DNA from: Heterostelium album PN500
Taxonomy: Eukaryota > Evosea > Eumycetozoa > Acytosteliales > Acytosteliaceae
NCBI RefSeq assembly: GCF_000004825.1
Contig: NW_008805103.1
Span: 619,941-683,940 of the forward strand
Direction of reading: 5' to 3'
DNA length: 64,000 nt
The first letter of the stretch is position 1; each line of letters starts with the position of its first letter. The translations under genes and the position numbers were made by a program. This document shows, in pieces, positions 20,807 to 33,482 of the stretch. The notes under the pieces are model-generated. The model was not told the DNA's origin. It ran no database searches and saw only the letters and a program-made list of their open reading frames with translations.

Positions 20807-22696
20807 ATGATGGACAAAACAATATTTTCATTAGTTTTTAATAATAAAGTATTGTCTAATGACATATTCAATCATGTCGGTTTGATTTCGAGTCAAAAAG
20901 GAAATAAAAAAAAGCATTTCAAATGGTGTGAGGTGGTTGCTATGCCTCAGGTGTTGGCAGCTCACAACTACTTTGAACAATTGAAACTATATTTTTCAGT
21001 AGTTAGCAAAATAGATAGTAGGTATAGAATATTTACTCTGGAGAATGCGATCAAATACGGAAGTATTGAAATGCTGGGATACCTTTTGAATCGATTCAAA
21101 GTCGATTTGAACACCGTGGAGACCGCCGAGGAAATGACAATGTGTGAACCTCTTTACTATCTCAATAGTATCTTTTGCTGTGCCGCTCAGAATGGAAGAG
21201 TAGACATACTGGAGTATCTTACCAAGAGATTCCAAACCTATCAGTGGAATTACTATAGAGCAATGATACGGTCACCACTCTCTCGCAATATCGATCTTCT
21301 CAAACATCTTGTCGAGAAACAAAAGAGTAATAATGGAGTGTTTCAAACCGATGTAAAAGTGATTTGTACAGTGTTTGACAATGCTGCACTGGTTGGTCGT
21401 ATCGATATGATTGAGTTTCTTGTTAGCGAGACACCACAATACCTTGACAAGAGCAAAATGTATGAATATTCAATCAGAGGTGGACATTTGCATGTCATTG
21501 AATATCTACTACGAGAACACCGACACTTGGCTGATAAGGATGGTATCGAATTGTTGGATATGGCAGCACTTGAGAATCAACCAGAGATTATCAAGTTTTT
21601 AATCAACAATAATATAAAGACATGTTCCGTTTTGTTGATGAATTTCACAGCGGAATTTGGTAATTTAGATTTATTGCAATTCTTGCATCAGAATACAACC
21701 GCTGGAATAAGTTCACATGCTATGGAAAAGGCAGCATCCAACGGACACTTTGACTGTTTAAAGTGGTTGAATTCCAACTATGCCAACTTTGAAGGATGGA
21801 CAACTCGAGTGATGGATCTTGCTGCAGCTCGTGGTCATTTTGATATCGTCCTATGGTTGAACCAAAATAGAACAGAAGGTTTCTCTGACATGGCAATAAC
21901 TGAAGTTATTTTCGGTTGTGGAAGACTGGATATAATCGATTGGCTATTTCAAAATCAAACAGGATCTATCAATAGCTACAGCTTTATGGAAGAAGCAGCT
22001 CACGTTGGAAGCTTGGAGATCTTGACATACCTTCGTGACAAGCAGTGTCCTAGTAGCTATAATGTAATGAACAAGGCCATTTGGAGTGGCAGAGTCAGTA
22101 TTGTACAATGGTTGTACGAGAATAGAATTATTCAGGAATTCAAACAATTCACACTTGAAGTTGCAGCTTTTGCAGGTTATACCAATGTTGTCAAATATAT
22201 TGTCGAGAATTCCACTGGTTTCTCAGTGGACAAGGCCATTTGCAGCGCTATCAGATCCAATAGTTTCGAGGTTGTAAATATTCTGTTTGAACATATCACA
22301 CCAGACACTCTCAGCATAAGCAATTACCAAGATATTGCTGCAATGTCTGAAAACATCGATATTCTAAAATGGCTAAATTCAAGAACTATTTGCACTATTA
22401 AAACAACTACTTTCAAATCGATAATAAGCAAAGGAAATCTTCCACTTGCAAAGTTGATTTTAAACTATATCGGTAAAGAACAATGTGGTTTCATTATTGA
22501 CGATCTTTTCAAAATGGAAGCATTCACATCTGACCTATTCAAGTTCAATCAATATGAAATAGTTGAGTGGATTTTAGAAACATTCCAAGATATTTCAAAA
22601 GGTGAACTTGAAGCCTATAAACAAATGTTGGAAACTAAATATCCATTTTCAGTAGAAACAATTGAAATTATTAATAAATTTATTAAATTAGAATAG
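20807..22696 (+). CDS. Ankyrin-repeat protein, FNN-type family (tandem copy 2)
   Basis: Single exon, 629 aa, start MMDKTIFSLVFNNKVLSNDI. It aligns along its length with the genes at 16912 and 22864: KHFKWCEVVAMPQVLAAHNY near residue 45, ankyrin units such as GHFDCLKWLNSNY, RGHFDIVLWLNQNRTEGFSD and GRVSIVQWLYENR, and the same tail (FKFNQYEIVEWILETF, then VETIEIINKFIKLE). The unit is intact. About ten or more degenerate repeats are present; function and partner are unknown. Confidence 0.9.
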   Translation: MMDKTIFSLVFNNKVLSNDIFNHVGLISSQKGNKKKHFKWCEVVAMPQVLAAHNYFEQLKLYFSVVSKIDSRYRIFTLENAIKYGSIEMLGYLLNRFKVDLNTVETAEEMTMCEPLYYLNSIFCCAAQNGRVDILEYLTKRFQTYQWNYYRAMIRSPLSRNIDLLKHLVEKQKSNNGVFQTDVKVICTVFDNAALVGRIDMIEFLVSETPQYLDKSKMYEYSIRGGHLHVIEYLLREHRHLADKDGIELLDMAALENQPEIIKFLINNNIKTCSVLLMNFTAEFGNLDLLQFLHQNTTAGISSHAMEKAASNGHFDCLKWLNSNYANFEGWTTRVMDLAAARGHFDIVLWLNQNRTEGFSDMAITEVIFGCGRLDIIDWLFQNQTGSINSYSFMEEAAHVGSLEILTYLRDKQCPSSYNVMNKAIWSGRVSIVQWLYENRIIQEFKQFTLEVAAFAGYTNVVKYIVENSTGFSVDKAICSAIRSNSFEVVNILFEHITPDTLSISNYQDIAAMSENIDILKWLNSRTICTIKTTTFKSIISKGNLPLAKLILNYIGKEQCGFIIDDLFKMEAFTSDLFKFNQYEIVEWILETFQDISKGELEAYKQMLETKYPFSVETIEIINKFIKLE

Positions 22697-22697
22697 T

Positions 22698-22770
22698 TTG
22701 AATTATGTTGATCCACAAGTCTTCATTTAGCTGGTAGTGGTAAAAATTTGGATGATATGAAAGAACTCAA
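22698..22770 (+). pseudogene. Relic of a second coactosin-like gene
   Basis: The segment TTGAATTATGTTGATCCACA and the bases after it align with the coactosin-like gene at about 20309-20380 (TTGAATTATGTTGGTCCATC...), continuing through a GCTGGT-GTGGT-A-AATTT-GATGA match with small gaps. Only about 70 bp survive and no frame is kept. Its place, just upstream of ankyrin copy 3, mirrors coactosin upstream of ankyrin copy 2, so the duplicated unit was coactosin plus ankyrin. Confidence 0.7.
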
Positions 22771-22863
22771 ATGAGATGAAGTTCAGAAAAAAAAAAAAGT
22801 TAATTTTTTTTTCTACTTTGTTTTTTTTAAAGTAATATTTTTTTTTTAAAACTATAAATAGTA

Positions 22864-24861
22864 ATGATGGATAAATCAATATTTTCATTAGTTTTTAATA
22901 ACAAAGTATTGTGTAATAACATATTCAATCATGTCATTTTAATATCGAGTTCAGACAAAAGAAAACATTTCAAATGGAGCGAAGTAGTCGTAAACGCTAA
23001 AGTGTTGGCTGCACACAACTACTTTGAACAATTGAAACAATTTTTATCAAAGATAGTTATTAAGGATCCTATTGTTAAGAATTCTATATTGATGATTGCA
23101 ATCAAATATGGTGATATTGATATGTTGGCATACCTAATGAATCGATTCAAAGTCGATTTAAACTCGGTTGACAATTCATTTTCAAACTATCTTAAAAGCA
23201 ATATCAATAATCAAGAATATAATGAACCTTGTTGCTACCTCAACAGTATCTATTGTTATGCAGCTCAGAAGGGAAGAATGGATATTGTCGATTATCTAAC
23301 TGCTAGATTCAAATCGTATCAATGGAATTATTATCGAGCGATGGTAAAGTCACCTCTTTCCAAGAATCTAGAGATTGTAAAGTACTTTGTCGATAAGCAC
23401 AACAATAACACACCTCCAACAAAGTTCAAGGTTAACCGAGATTTAGGAGTGAATGTATTCGATACAGCTGCATACGTTGGACAAATCGAAATGATTGAAT
23501 ATCTTGTAAGAGAGAGACCAAATGATTTACAAAATAGTAAAATGTATTTATACGCAATTGAAGGAGGAAACACTCATTTTATTGAATATCTACTTCGAGA
23601 GCACAGAGATTTGGCAAACAAAGAAAGACAATTAATAGATTCAGCTTCAAGTTTATATCGATTTGACATTGTTAAGCTATTGTTTAGCAATGGTATTTCA
23701 GAGTGTACCTCTAAGCCAATTGATAACGCAGCAATAAAAGGTGATATGGAAATGTTAATTTGGTTGAAAGAGAATACTACTGCTGAATCTACTAAACACA
23801 CAATGGATTATGCGGCAATGAATGGTCATTTAGATTGTTTGAAATGGCTAAATGCTAATATTACATCTGGATGTAGTTCCTCGACCATGGATTACGCATC
23901 TATGAGTCATCTTTTATGTGTTAAGTGGTTACATTATAATCGAACAGAGGGTTGTACTACCCAATCAATAGAAAATGCTACACAACGAGGAAACCTCGAG
24001 ATCTTACAGTGGATAAACTCTAATTATCGATCTTTAAAGATATCTAGAAGTTGTGTATGGCAAGCTATTGAATACTCTGGTAAACTCCAAGTTTTTCAAT
24101 GGATTTATGAAAACACTACACATGAATACACTTATTTTAGTTTAATAGAAATGGCATCTCATTTTAATCGATTCAATATTCTGAAATATCTTATTCAACA
24201 AAACAATGGAGAATGTCATATACAGTATTGAATAATGTACAAAAGTGGCGATCTCAGTATGGTAAAGTGGTTGTATGAAAATAGTCATATAACAACATTC
24301 GAATCGAAATCAATTGGGATTGCGTCGGAGCTTGGACATATTGATATCGTTCGATATATTCTTCAGAACTCTAGTGAAATGGAAGTGGATGGCGCTATTA
24401 TCAATTCTATTGAAAATGATCACTTGGAAATATTAAAGATTTTATGGCCACATTTCAAGACATCACCAATCACTTTTCCACTCCGAACAAAAGAACTTCT
24501 TATTGATAATGAAGATACAGATCTATTGAAATGGTTATATGAAAACATTACAGACTTTGGTGAGATGATACCGATTTCATACTTTTTTAAATCAATCGAA
24601 AAAGGAAATCTGTCAATGGCAAAATTGATTTTTGAACACATACCCAAACCAAACACTATAGAGATTAGTAAGACATTATATTTCGCACCATTTACAAGTG
24701 ATATCTTATGCCAGAACCATTATGAAATACTTGAGTGGATTTTCGAAACATTCAAAGATGAACTAACCAAAGAAAAAGTCATAGTATATAAACAGGTTTT
24801 GGAATCTAATTATCCAAATTCAATTGAATCAATTGAAATTATAAATAAATATTTAAAATGA
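22864..24861 (+). pseudogene. Ankyrin-repeat gene (tandem copy 3) with one in-frame TGA
   Basis: A frame of 666 codons runs from MMDKSIFSLVFNNKVLCNNI to a normal stop at 24861, interrupted only by TGA at 24229-24231 (codon 456). The parts before and after both align with copies 1 and 2: NYFEQLK near residue 55, many ankyrin units, then GDLSMVKWLYENSH just after the stop and SIESIEIINKYLK at the end. With no other damage the gene was lost very recently, or the TGA is a sequence error, or translation yields a 455-aa truncated protein. A downstream ATG at 24235 could in principle restart, but that is unlikely. Confidence 0.8.
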
Positions 24862-25224
24862 TACATTAATTCCTTTATTCTACAATTTTTTTTGAATTTA
24901 ATTTATTTGTTTTCAGTTGGAAGTTTTATTGGAAAAAATTAAAAAATACAAATTGATAAACAAAAACAAAAATAAGTAAATTCATCATGTAGATCATTTT
25001 TTCTTTTTCTTTCATTGAGCTCCTTTTGAACAACCTCAGAGATTTGAATTAAAAATTTAGTAGAGAATATGCTCAGGGAAACTGTTTTTAGAGAGAATGT
25101 TACCACCTCTGACGGCAGAGTTCTACTGAGATCTCAAATATTTTCTCGAACCTCAGTGTTTAATAACAATGACATAGGAAGAAGAAGATATTTTTCATGG
25201 CATCTGTACATCCAGATAGTTTAT
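24862..25224. other. Convergent intergenic region
   Basis: This 363-bp gap lies between the 3' ends of ankyrin copy 3 (plus) and myosin J (minus). Poly-A signals of both are expected in the AT-rich parts. The patch 25069-25200 is less AT-rich and carries a plus-strand open frame (MLRETVFRENVTTSDGRVLL...) that I cannot assign; I do not call it a gene. Confidence 0.4.
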
Positions 25225-28200
25225 TTATTCCTGACTTTGTTGCTGTTGAATTGTCAATGAAATATTCTTAATTTCACTCTCTATTGGGAATTTAATGGAA
25301 CCAGAAATTGATCCGTCCTTGAAATCTTGATCTTCGAAATAGTGGAGCGATGTGATTGGTATTGGCCGCATTGTACTCTCTACAAGATAGGATCCAGTTG
25401 GTTTGTTTGGTGGACAGATAGCTCCAATTGTTTTGGCACTGACACGTTTTCCAAAGTCACCAGGTTGGTACATTGCCAAGATTTGTTTCAGTTGGTAAAC
25501 CGATAGATTTGGACATACTAGCTTACGGAGTTTCTCGTCGGCAAACTTCTCTTTGTCCTTGTAGGTTATAACAGCAATTACTTCTTTGATGGTGATAAAA
25601 GTCTCTTCGACGGTTGGACTAATCCAAACGTGACCTTCACTGGTCCAACGTAGGAGTGCATCGATCTTGGTTTTGGTATGGCTGGCAAATACATCGTTAC
25701 AAAATACCAGACGCAACATGAATGCATTCACGAGGAAATGTGCAATCCAAACGAATATCTGGTTGAAAAACTCTTGTGACAAACTGAAATGGATCATTCT
25801 AAATTGGAATACATTGATTATGGTGTTGAGGTAGCTGGTGACTGTCTCGATAGGTGCCAACGGTGTTCCAGAGGTGGTAGCAGTTGGTTTCTTGTTAAAG
25901 TTTTCATTCAAGATAGATGCTTCTAACAGCGGTTTCAATTTGGCAATAACCATACTGTACAGCGAACCGTAGGATCTTCCAATGGTCTGTTGCATATGGA
26001 TCATGAATTGATTAGAGGTTATCATACTGACTTCGGAATCGATAGCATTCTCCAGTTCCTCCAATTCATTATGAGTTGGAATGGTTGGCTGAATCGATTT
26101 AGTTCCAACCGGTAATCTCTTTTGGAAAACATATACCAGCAATGAAGAACAAGCCAATAAATAACTCATTAAATCTTGATCATCAATATTATTCTATTAA
26201 ATGTACAAATAAGAAATTGTTAAAGCATTATTATTTAAATTAGTTTGTTGTTACTTACTTTGGTAAATGATAAAGTAGATTTGATAATTCCTTTGAAAAT
26301 ATATGATTTATCAATTTGGAATGCACGCCAATAACTGATTTGATGGAACCACATTTGACCGGCAAGAGTTGGGTGTTCGAGTTTGCAAGTGAGTAGGAAA
26401 TCGGTGAGCATCTTTGTTTGGAGTTCCTGATTTCCAGCCATTCTTGCCAGCTTCTCCCAGTCGTTCTCTTTGTAATCGATCAATTCCTCGATGTGTTTGA
26501 AGGACTTGATTCTAAGTGCCAACTCATTGTATCTAGTCATTGCTTGTGTCTTTGTCATGTCCAACTGTTGCTTCTCACGAGCCAACTGTTCGATTTGCTT
26601 GGACAAACGATCTTTTTCCACTTTCCACTCTGAATGTTGGGCCTGCTGCGACTTCATCTCTTCGACTTGTTTCTTCAACATTTGAATCTCGTTGAGTTGC
26701 GATGTCTTTGTATCTTCGAGGTGCTGCTGAATCTCAATCGATTGTCTACGTGATTTCTTCTCTTCGAATGCCATTTGCTTGAGCTTGTCATTCTCTTGTC
26801 TCGTTGCCAAGTTACTTGACTCCAACTCAGACAACTCACTTCTCAGTCTGGAATTCTCTTCTTGAACAGACTTGACGGTTTCTTCCAACTCTAGATTCTG
26901 TAGTTTCTGACGACCTGCTTCATTCGAGTGTGTCTCCTTGAATTGTGAGATCTGATTATTCAATGTGGCGATCTCTGCATCTTTGTTGTGAACAACACTC
27001 TCCAACTCCTTCTGAGTGTCTGTAGTCTTGGACTTGGCCATCTGATACATTTCAGAGAGCTCCAAGTTTCTCTGCTTCAAATCATTGTAGGAGGTTTCAA
27101 CCCATTCCATCTTGCTCTTGGTCATTGTCAACTCTGTCTCGATCTTTACATTCTGTTCACGCAACTCTTGGTATTGTTGTTTGGTCTTGGAGCTCTTTTC
27201 CTTGAGTTTCTTTCTCTCGGATTCCGACTCTGACAGACTTTGATTCGAATTGGACTGACTGTTCTTCAACGATTGAATCTCACTGTTTTGCTGTTCCAGT
27301 TGTGCAGTGAGCTTCGATAGTTTCTCCTTGGCCTGCGATCTCTTTGTATTGCTTGCCTCCAGTTGTCCTTGGCTGGCGTTGTACTGTGTTTGTAGCTGCT
27401 CATTCGACAACACCAATTTGTCAAACTGCTTTCTCAGATGATCACGTTCATCCTCCAGTTTGTCGATGGCACTCTTCTTGTCAGCGACATCCTTTTCCAA
27501 TCGCTCTTGTGTCTGTTGCATCTGTTGAGTCACCTCCTTCAAATACAACGACTCCTGTGCGTTGGTCGAACTCTTTTCCTTGGCAACAAAGAACTCACTT
27601 TCGAATCGTTCCTTAAGCGAATTGAGCTGTTTAATCTCCGACTCCAATCTGGCAACGGAGTCCTTGGAATTGGAAAGATCTCTTTCAGTTTGTTTCAACT
27701 GTTGTTGAAGTCGTTCTGACTCTAACTTTAAGTTATCGATTGTCTTCTCAGAGGATGACGAGGACAAGTCGTTCTTGTTCTTCTCGATTTGCAATGTGGA
27801 TGACAATTCAATGAGTTCTTTCGATTGCTTCGATGTCTGACTTCTCAGTTCTTGCAACTCGATATTCATACGATTGATCTGGTCATCCTTTGTCGACAGT
27901 TCATTCTTGATTCTGTTGCATTCGAATTGCGATGATTCCAAGTTGTTCTTTGTTGACGAGAGCTTCTCTTTGAGTGAATGATTGGTCGATTGAACTTGTT
28001 CCTTCTCGGTTCTCACCATAGAGAGTTGTTGATTCAACTGAGATTTCTCTTCCTCCAATGTCTGCTTCATCGATTTGAACTTATCGATATCGTTGCTAGC
28101 GTTCTTCTTCTCCTCCTGTGTTGTCTCCAACTTATTCTTTGCTTTCTTGAATTTCTCTGAGAGTTCATTGAACTGCGATTCCTTGCTGCTCAACTTTGTT

Positions 28201-31200
28201 CTTAAATCATCACCTACATTGACCAAACTATTGATTTGTGCTTTCAATGATTCTTCTGTCGATTTCCATTGTTGGCCATCTGCTTGATTCTTCTTGGTCA
28301 ACTCATCCAATTGTTTCACAAGATTGTCGTGATCCTTTTGAAGTTTGGATAGCTGCTCTTGTAGTCCATTCTTTTGTCCATCTATATCGTTGGATTGTTC
28401 GATTTGTTTGGCCAACTTTTCCTTGAGCTCGCCATTCTCCTCCACCAGATGGTCAAACGATCCCTGAAGAGTATCCTTCAGACTGTTGATGGTATGATTC
28501 TCCTCTTCGAGACGATCCAACTTCTTCTTGGTCGATGTCAACTCCTGCGAGTACAAATCCAACTCCTTTGACTTGTCAACGAGTTGCAACTCCAATTGTT
28601 TCATCTTCTCAACGACCTCTGTTTTGTAGACTTCATTCTCACGTTTCAACAGCACATTGCTCTCACTGGCAACCTTCAAATCGTGTTCCAAACTCTCACA
28701 CTCTTTCTTCTTGGTCTCTGCCAACTCATGCCAATCTTGCTTCTCTTTGTCGATACGCTTCTTCTCGCTGGTCACCTCGGCCAACTGTTTCTCAGTATCC
28801 TCGAGCTTTGCGACATATTGATTTCGCTCTTCCTCCACTGCTTTTCCAGACTCCATGGCACTGGAAACCTTTGATTCCAACTCGGAAACTTGCATTTCCA
28901 ATCTGTCTTTGGATTGACTGAGTTCATCGACACGCGACTCCAACTTGATTTTTGCTTCTTCGGCATGTTGTTTTCCACGTTGTTCTGCAGTCAATCTCCA
29001 TTGAATCTCTTCGAGTTTCTCCTGTAACTTGTTCTTCTCGTTCTGAACGGATCTCAACGATCTAGCTTCTGCTCGCAACTCGCGGTACACTCTTCTTGCC
29101 AGTTTACCTCTCCACATGGCTTGAATCAATACGATTCCACGCAGTTTCGACTTCAACAGTTTCTTTGCTGCCAGCGATCTCATCACAGTCTGCAACTGTA
29201 GAGCGGCATTCTCGTACATCTCGACTTGCAGTGTTTCACGTGCAACCTTTCGTCTCATAGTGTTCTGTAGTACAATGGCTGCCTGTCTCTTCTTCTGGTA
29301 GGTACTTCTACACTTCCAACCTCTATATATCTTTTGTATCAGAGTTGCAGCGTGGATTCTACGCAGCGACGTCAACTTGTTCTTGGCAGTCTGTTGTCTT
29401 ATCTTTGTCTGAATTATCAGAGCTGCACTCTTCAACTGTCGGTACTTCTTCTCGTAGTAGTGTCTACGCCAACACGACTGAATCACCGTTGCACTGTGAC
29501 TCAACTTTGTCAGTCTCATATTCTCCAGTGCCGCCAACTGACCAGCTCTCAAGAACACCTTGGTAATTCCAATCTTGAATTTATCCTCCGACAGCTTGAT
29601 TCCCTCGAACAACGCAGTCACCTGAATCTTGACGTCCTTGCTTCCCTTCTTTCCCTGTGACTTTGGATAGAGTAGTTTGTAACGACTGTAGAACTCGGCG
29701 AGTGGTCGACGAGTTGGGAATCCAGCGCAACAGATTCTAACAGACTCCATTACACCACCGCATCGCAGTTGGTGGATGACGTCGTGCTTGTTAAAGGTCT
29801 GAGGCAACTTGTCGGGATTCGGTTTGATACAACGAACATAATGAGGAGTGGTCGTTCCGATTGTCTTCATGAGTGTCGCCAGCGACGAACTAAACTGTGA
29901 GCCAACCGAAGAGAACTTCATACTGGACGAGCCCGAGTTGGAAGATGGTTTATTCGATGGCGTTGGATTCGATGAAGCCGCCGAGTAACCGAGTCTCTCG
30001 TTTCCACCGAGAAGTGTCTTGATGAAGCCAAACGATGCTTTCTGGAGCAAGATGATCTGCTCGGGAATAATGAAATCCTTGTTCTTATCGAGGAATTGAT
30101 CGGTTTCATACGTTACCTTACCGGCATAATGATTGATAGTGAATGCAGTCGATGAGAAACGTGGCTTCTCAAATTTGCTGTGTGACGTCAGCTTGCCATA
30201 CAGCTTCGTGGCAAACGTCTGTGGCGTCGCCTTGGGAAACATCGACTCCTCGTCCAACAGCGACAAGATACACATCGGTCGCTTCTCAATGAGATCGAGC
30301 GTGTCTTGATTGTCGTTGAAATCGATGTACGACCAGTCGATCTTCTCCTTTATGTACTCTTGTTGCTCCTCCTTGAAGACGTGTTGATTGAAAACCTGTT
30401 GCAACTTCTCGTTGGCATAGTTGATACAGAACTGTTCGAATCCATTGACCTCGAACGACTCGAAACCATAGATATCGAGAATACCAATGAACGACTTGGA
30501 TTTCTGCTGGATCGACATCGATGCATTGATCTTGACGACGAGCCAATCAAACATCAGCCCGTACAGTAGCATCGCCAGTGAATCACGAGCGTTCTCTGCA
30601 CGCTCCTTTGTGTTGTTGGTGACGAACGACTCTTTGCCAGTCACCACCTTCCTCGTAAGAAAAGTCTTGGCGAGATCGTCCTTTGGACAGCCAATCAATG
30701 CCGCTGCCTTTTCGAGCGGGTCTTCATCGACAACAGCTGCATTCTCATCGCCCTGATCTGCAAACTCTATATTTCCAAGCCATAGCACAGTACTGAGAAT
30801 GCGGAATACAAACTCCTGGTCCTGAGTACTGATGCCGGCCACCGACATCGCATGACAAGTCCTCTGGAAAGTATCGTCATCATCGACACCGTCCACTTCA
30901 AAACAATCGCTCTGATTCAAATAATAATAGTTTTGAGCATTCTGTAAATATAATCTATCTCTTAAATCTGAATTTGCACCTGCAATCAACTAGTTATGAT
31001 AATTAATTACACAAAACACAGAGTTAGTTAAATTTAAATTCCAGAAAGAAAACGAATTAATCTTACTTGATAAAATATATGATAGTTTCTTTCATTTCTA
31101 ACTTGTCTGACAATTCTTGATTTCTCAAGTAGATAAGTCAGAATCTTGGCACCAATAATAGATCCACTATCATTGAAATGTATCTCTATAAATTTACCAA

Positions 31201-32033
31201 AACGTGAAGAATTATCCTATTTTGATTGAAGTTATAAATCAAGTTAGTTGGTTATGGAATTTCGAAAGACAATGTTCCATTTCAGGGACAAGACAAGAAT
31301 TTACATTTCTAAGTGTTTTGGCATTACCAAATGCCTCTAATAATGGAGTACTCTCCAAGACACGCTCTTCCACTGATTTTTCAGAAGCCGGTTTTCTAGA
31401 GGTCGGTGAAAGTGGCGATGCCGCCGAGTTGATGGCGGAACCAGAGGAGGTGAGTGAAGGTCCCCCGCTAGGAGCAGCATCACTCTTGATAAGATTACCC
31501 ATCGCCGCAAAATATTGGAGAAGGAATTTCGTTGTCTCTGTCTTACCGGCACCGGATTCACCGCTAACGAGTATCGATTGCGACGATCCGTCGTATCGCA
31601 TATCCTTGAAGGCATCCTCTGCGACCGCGTAGACATGCGGCGACAGTGCACCCAGCTGCTTGCCGTAGTAGGCGCCAATCATCTCACGCCCATACAGCGG
31701 CAGCGATGTATAGGGATTGATGGCAATCAGGATCTTGCCAATGTAGGTGTAGATCGTATTGATGTTGTACCGATGATGCAGGTTGTGAAGGATGGCCGCT
31801 TCGTGGAGATGCGACAAGCCTGCGAGATCGTCGATACCCTCGAGAATGTCTGGATTCTTCATGAACACCTTCTCACGCGGAACCGTCACTTCGCGGTCGT
31901 CTTCAGTGCGAACCAGAACATCGTTGTCGTTCACCGTAATGATCTCACCGGCAATCCACTCCAAATGCGAATCTGGAATCCAAACACCCGTTCCCTCACC
32001 AAATATACTGGTGCCACTTGGTGTATCCGACAT
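25225..32033 (-). CDS. myoJ: Myosin-J heavy chain (class V/XI-like unconventional myosin)
   Basis: Four exons on the minus strand: 31305-32033, 31067-31216, 26259-30989 and 25225-26193, all phase 0, giving 2192 aa. Motor: P-loop GESGAGKT at 158-165, switch [11 protein letters not shown] across the exon 1/2 join, switch [18 protein letters not shown] at about 465, actin-binding region [17 protein letters not shown] near 677. Six IQ motifs (about 790-940; e.g. [14 protein letters not shown]) bind calmodulin-type light chains. A long coiled coil (about 945-1770) makes a dimer, and a C-terminal dilute (DIL) cargo-binding domain ends the protein. The architecture and length fit D. discoideum MyoJ, which moves membranes such as contractile-vacuole tubules. 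Loop 1 between P-loop and switch I carries a roughly 45-residue Ser/Pro/Ala-rich insertion. No damage is seen. Confidence 0.95.
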
Positions 32034-33482
32034 ATCTATCTTTATCTAATCTATCTATCTAAAATCTAGTGAACAAACTTAATCTATCAATCTATCTATC
32101 TATTTATCTATTATTTTAAAACAAAAAATACAAACAACAATCACAATCTAATACAAAAAGTATTTTGTAATATTACAAATATAATATAACTAACTATTTA
32201 AAACTACAACAAACAAAAAGAAAACAAAACAAAACAAAAAGAAACAAGAAAATAAAATATATATTATATAAAAAATAAGTAGATTTGATAGTGATAATGA
32301 ATTAAAAAACACTAATCAATCTACTATGAATAAAACAAAACTCTTTAAAAAAATATTTTGCAAAAATGATTAAAAAAAAAACCAAAAAATGAAAATTACA
32401 AAAAAACTGATAGCAGTTCCCCAAAAAATAAAATATTCAACAATGAAAAAAAATTGATAAAATTAAAATTTCACCACGATTGGGGTTCTTTCATAACCAC
32501 CTCTCACATTTCTTAAAAAACTTTTCATGTTTTTTAATTAAATTTATGCTAAAAAAAACAATTGTAAAATTAAAAAAAATCTGAATCGTGATCGTTTTAT
32601 AATAAATTTATTTTAAAGATAATGTTGTGATGATTATATTTAAATAAAAATAACTCTAACATTTTGTAATTATTAAATGTATTCATATGATTAGCCATTT
32701 TTTCACTTGTCATTGATTTCCCCTTCATAATTCCTAACTATGAATATCATATCAAATCAATAAAATAAACTATTCTCTTTTTACATATCTCAATATAAAA
32801 TTAATATTTATTATAAAGTTATATAACTATCTTAAATTTATAATTATACCAAGTGAAACACTCCATATCTAAAAAATCGGAAAAAAACATTAAACTAAAT
32901 AAAAATAAAGTGATTCATTAAATTTAATACACACACATACATGTTTTTATGTTAATTGATCATTTTCTTAAGATTCTTAAGATTATATGTGTTTGTTTTT
33001 ATTTTTATAGAATAATTTTGAACCATCTGTTTGAATATCGATAAAGATAATAAATTCTTTTTTTTTTTGGTTATTTGATTAATATTTCTTTAAAGATATG
33101 TGTACCAAACAAAATAATTTTGTGACACACCTCAAATCTCACATAATAATAACATCTTATAAAAAGTTACAGTCACTCAAATATCACTTTTGAAATTGTG
33201 GTCAACAGATAATGTTTGATTTTGTTTTAATAAATTACATAGATTGAATGTGCGAAAAACATTAGTTAGATTTTACAACTCTATATACGGTTAAAGTTTA
33301 TCAATTAATTAATTAAATTAGAAAGTGGAATGTTTGAATGTGATAAAAAGTTAAAGTTGTTGTCATGCCTCTGCTAATAATAAGTTATTGTTATACATAT
33401 ATATAACATTTTAATTGTTTACTTTCTATTTCTTTTACTATTATAATATTAACAAATTGTTATTATAATAATAGAAACTAAA
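32034..33482. promoter_or_regulatory. Divergent intergenic region between myoJ and the ZZ-acyl-CoA synthetase
   Basis: About 1.45 kb of extremely AT-rich DNA separates two divergent genes. Near the myoJ start there are TCTATC repeats (32036-32112). Poly-A and poly-T tracts occur throughout. No gene or RNA is visible and no specific promoter element can be named. Confidence 0.45.

Noticed and set aside
24229-24231. TGA in ankyrin copy 3 as a selenocysteine codon
   Set aside because: The site is not a redox motif and paralogues have no Cys there; no selenocysteine-insertion element is evident. Mutation or sequence error is simpler.
25069-25260. Open frame MLRETVFREN... between ankyrin copy 3 and myoJ
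   Set aside because: It is 63 codons, overlaps the myoJ 3' end and matches no family that I know; kept only as a note in the intergenic entry.
26418-30756. Plus-strand Leu/Ser-rich open frames opposite the myosin coiled coil
   Set aside because: Antisense of Glu/Lys/Gln-rich coiled coil always gives Leu/Phe/Ser-rich open frames; no independent gene signals.
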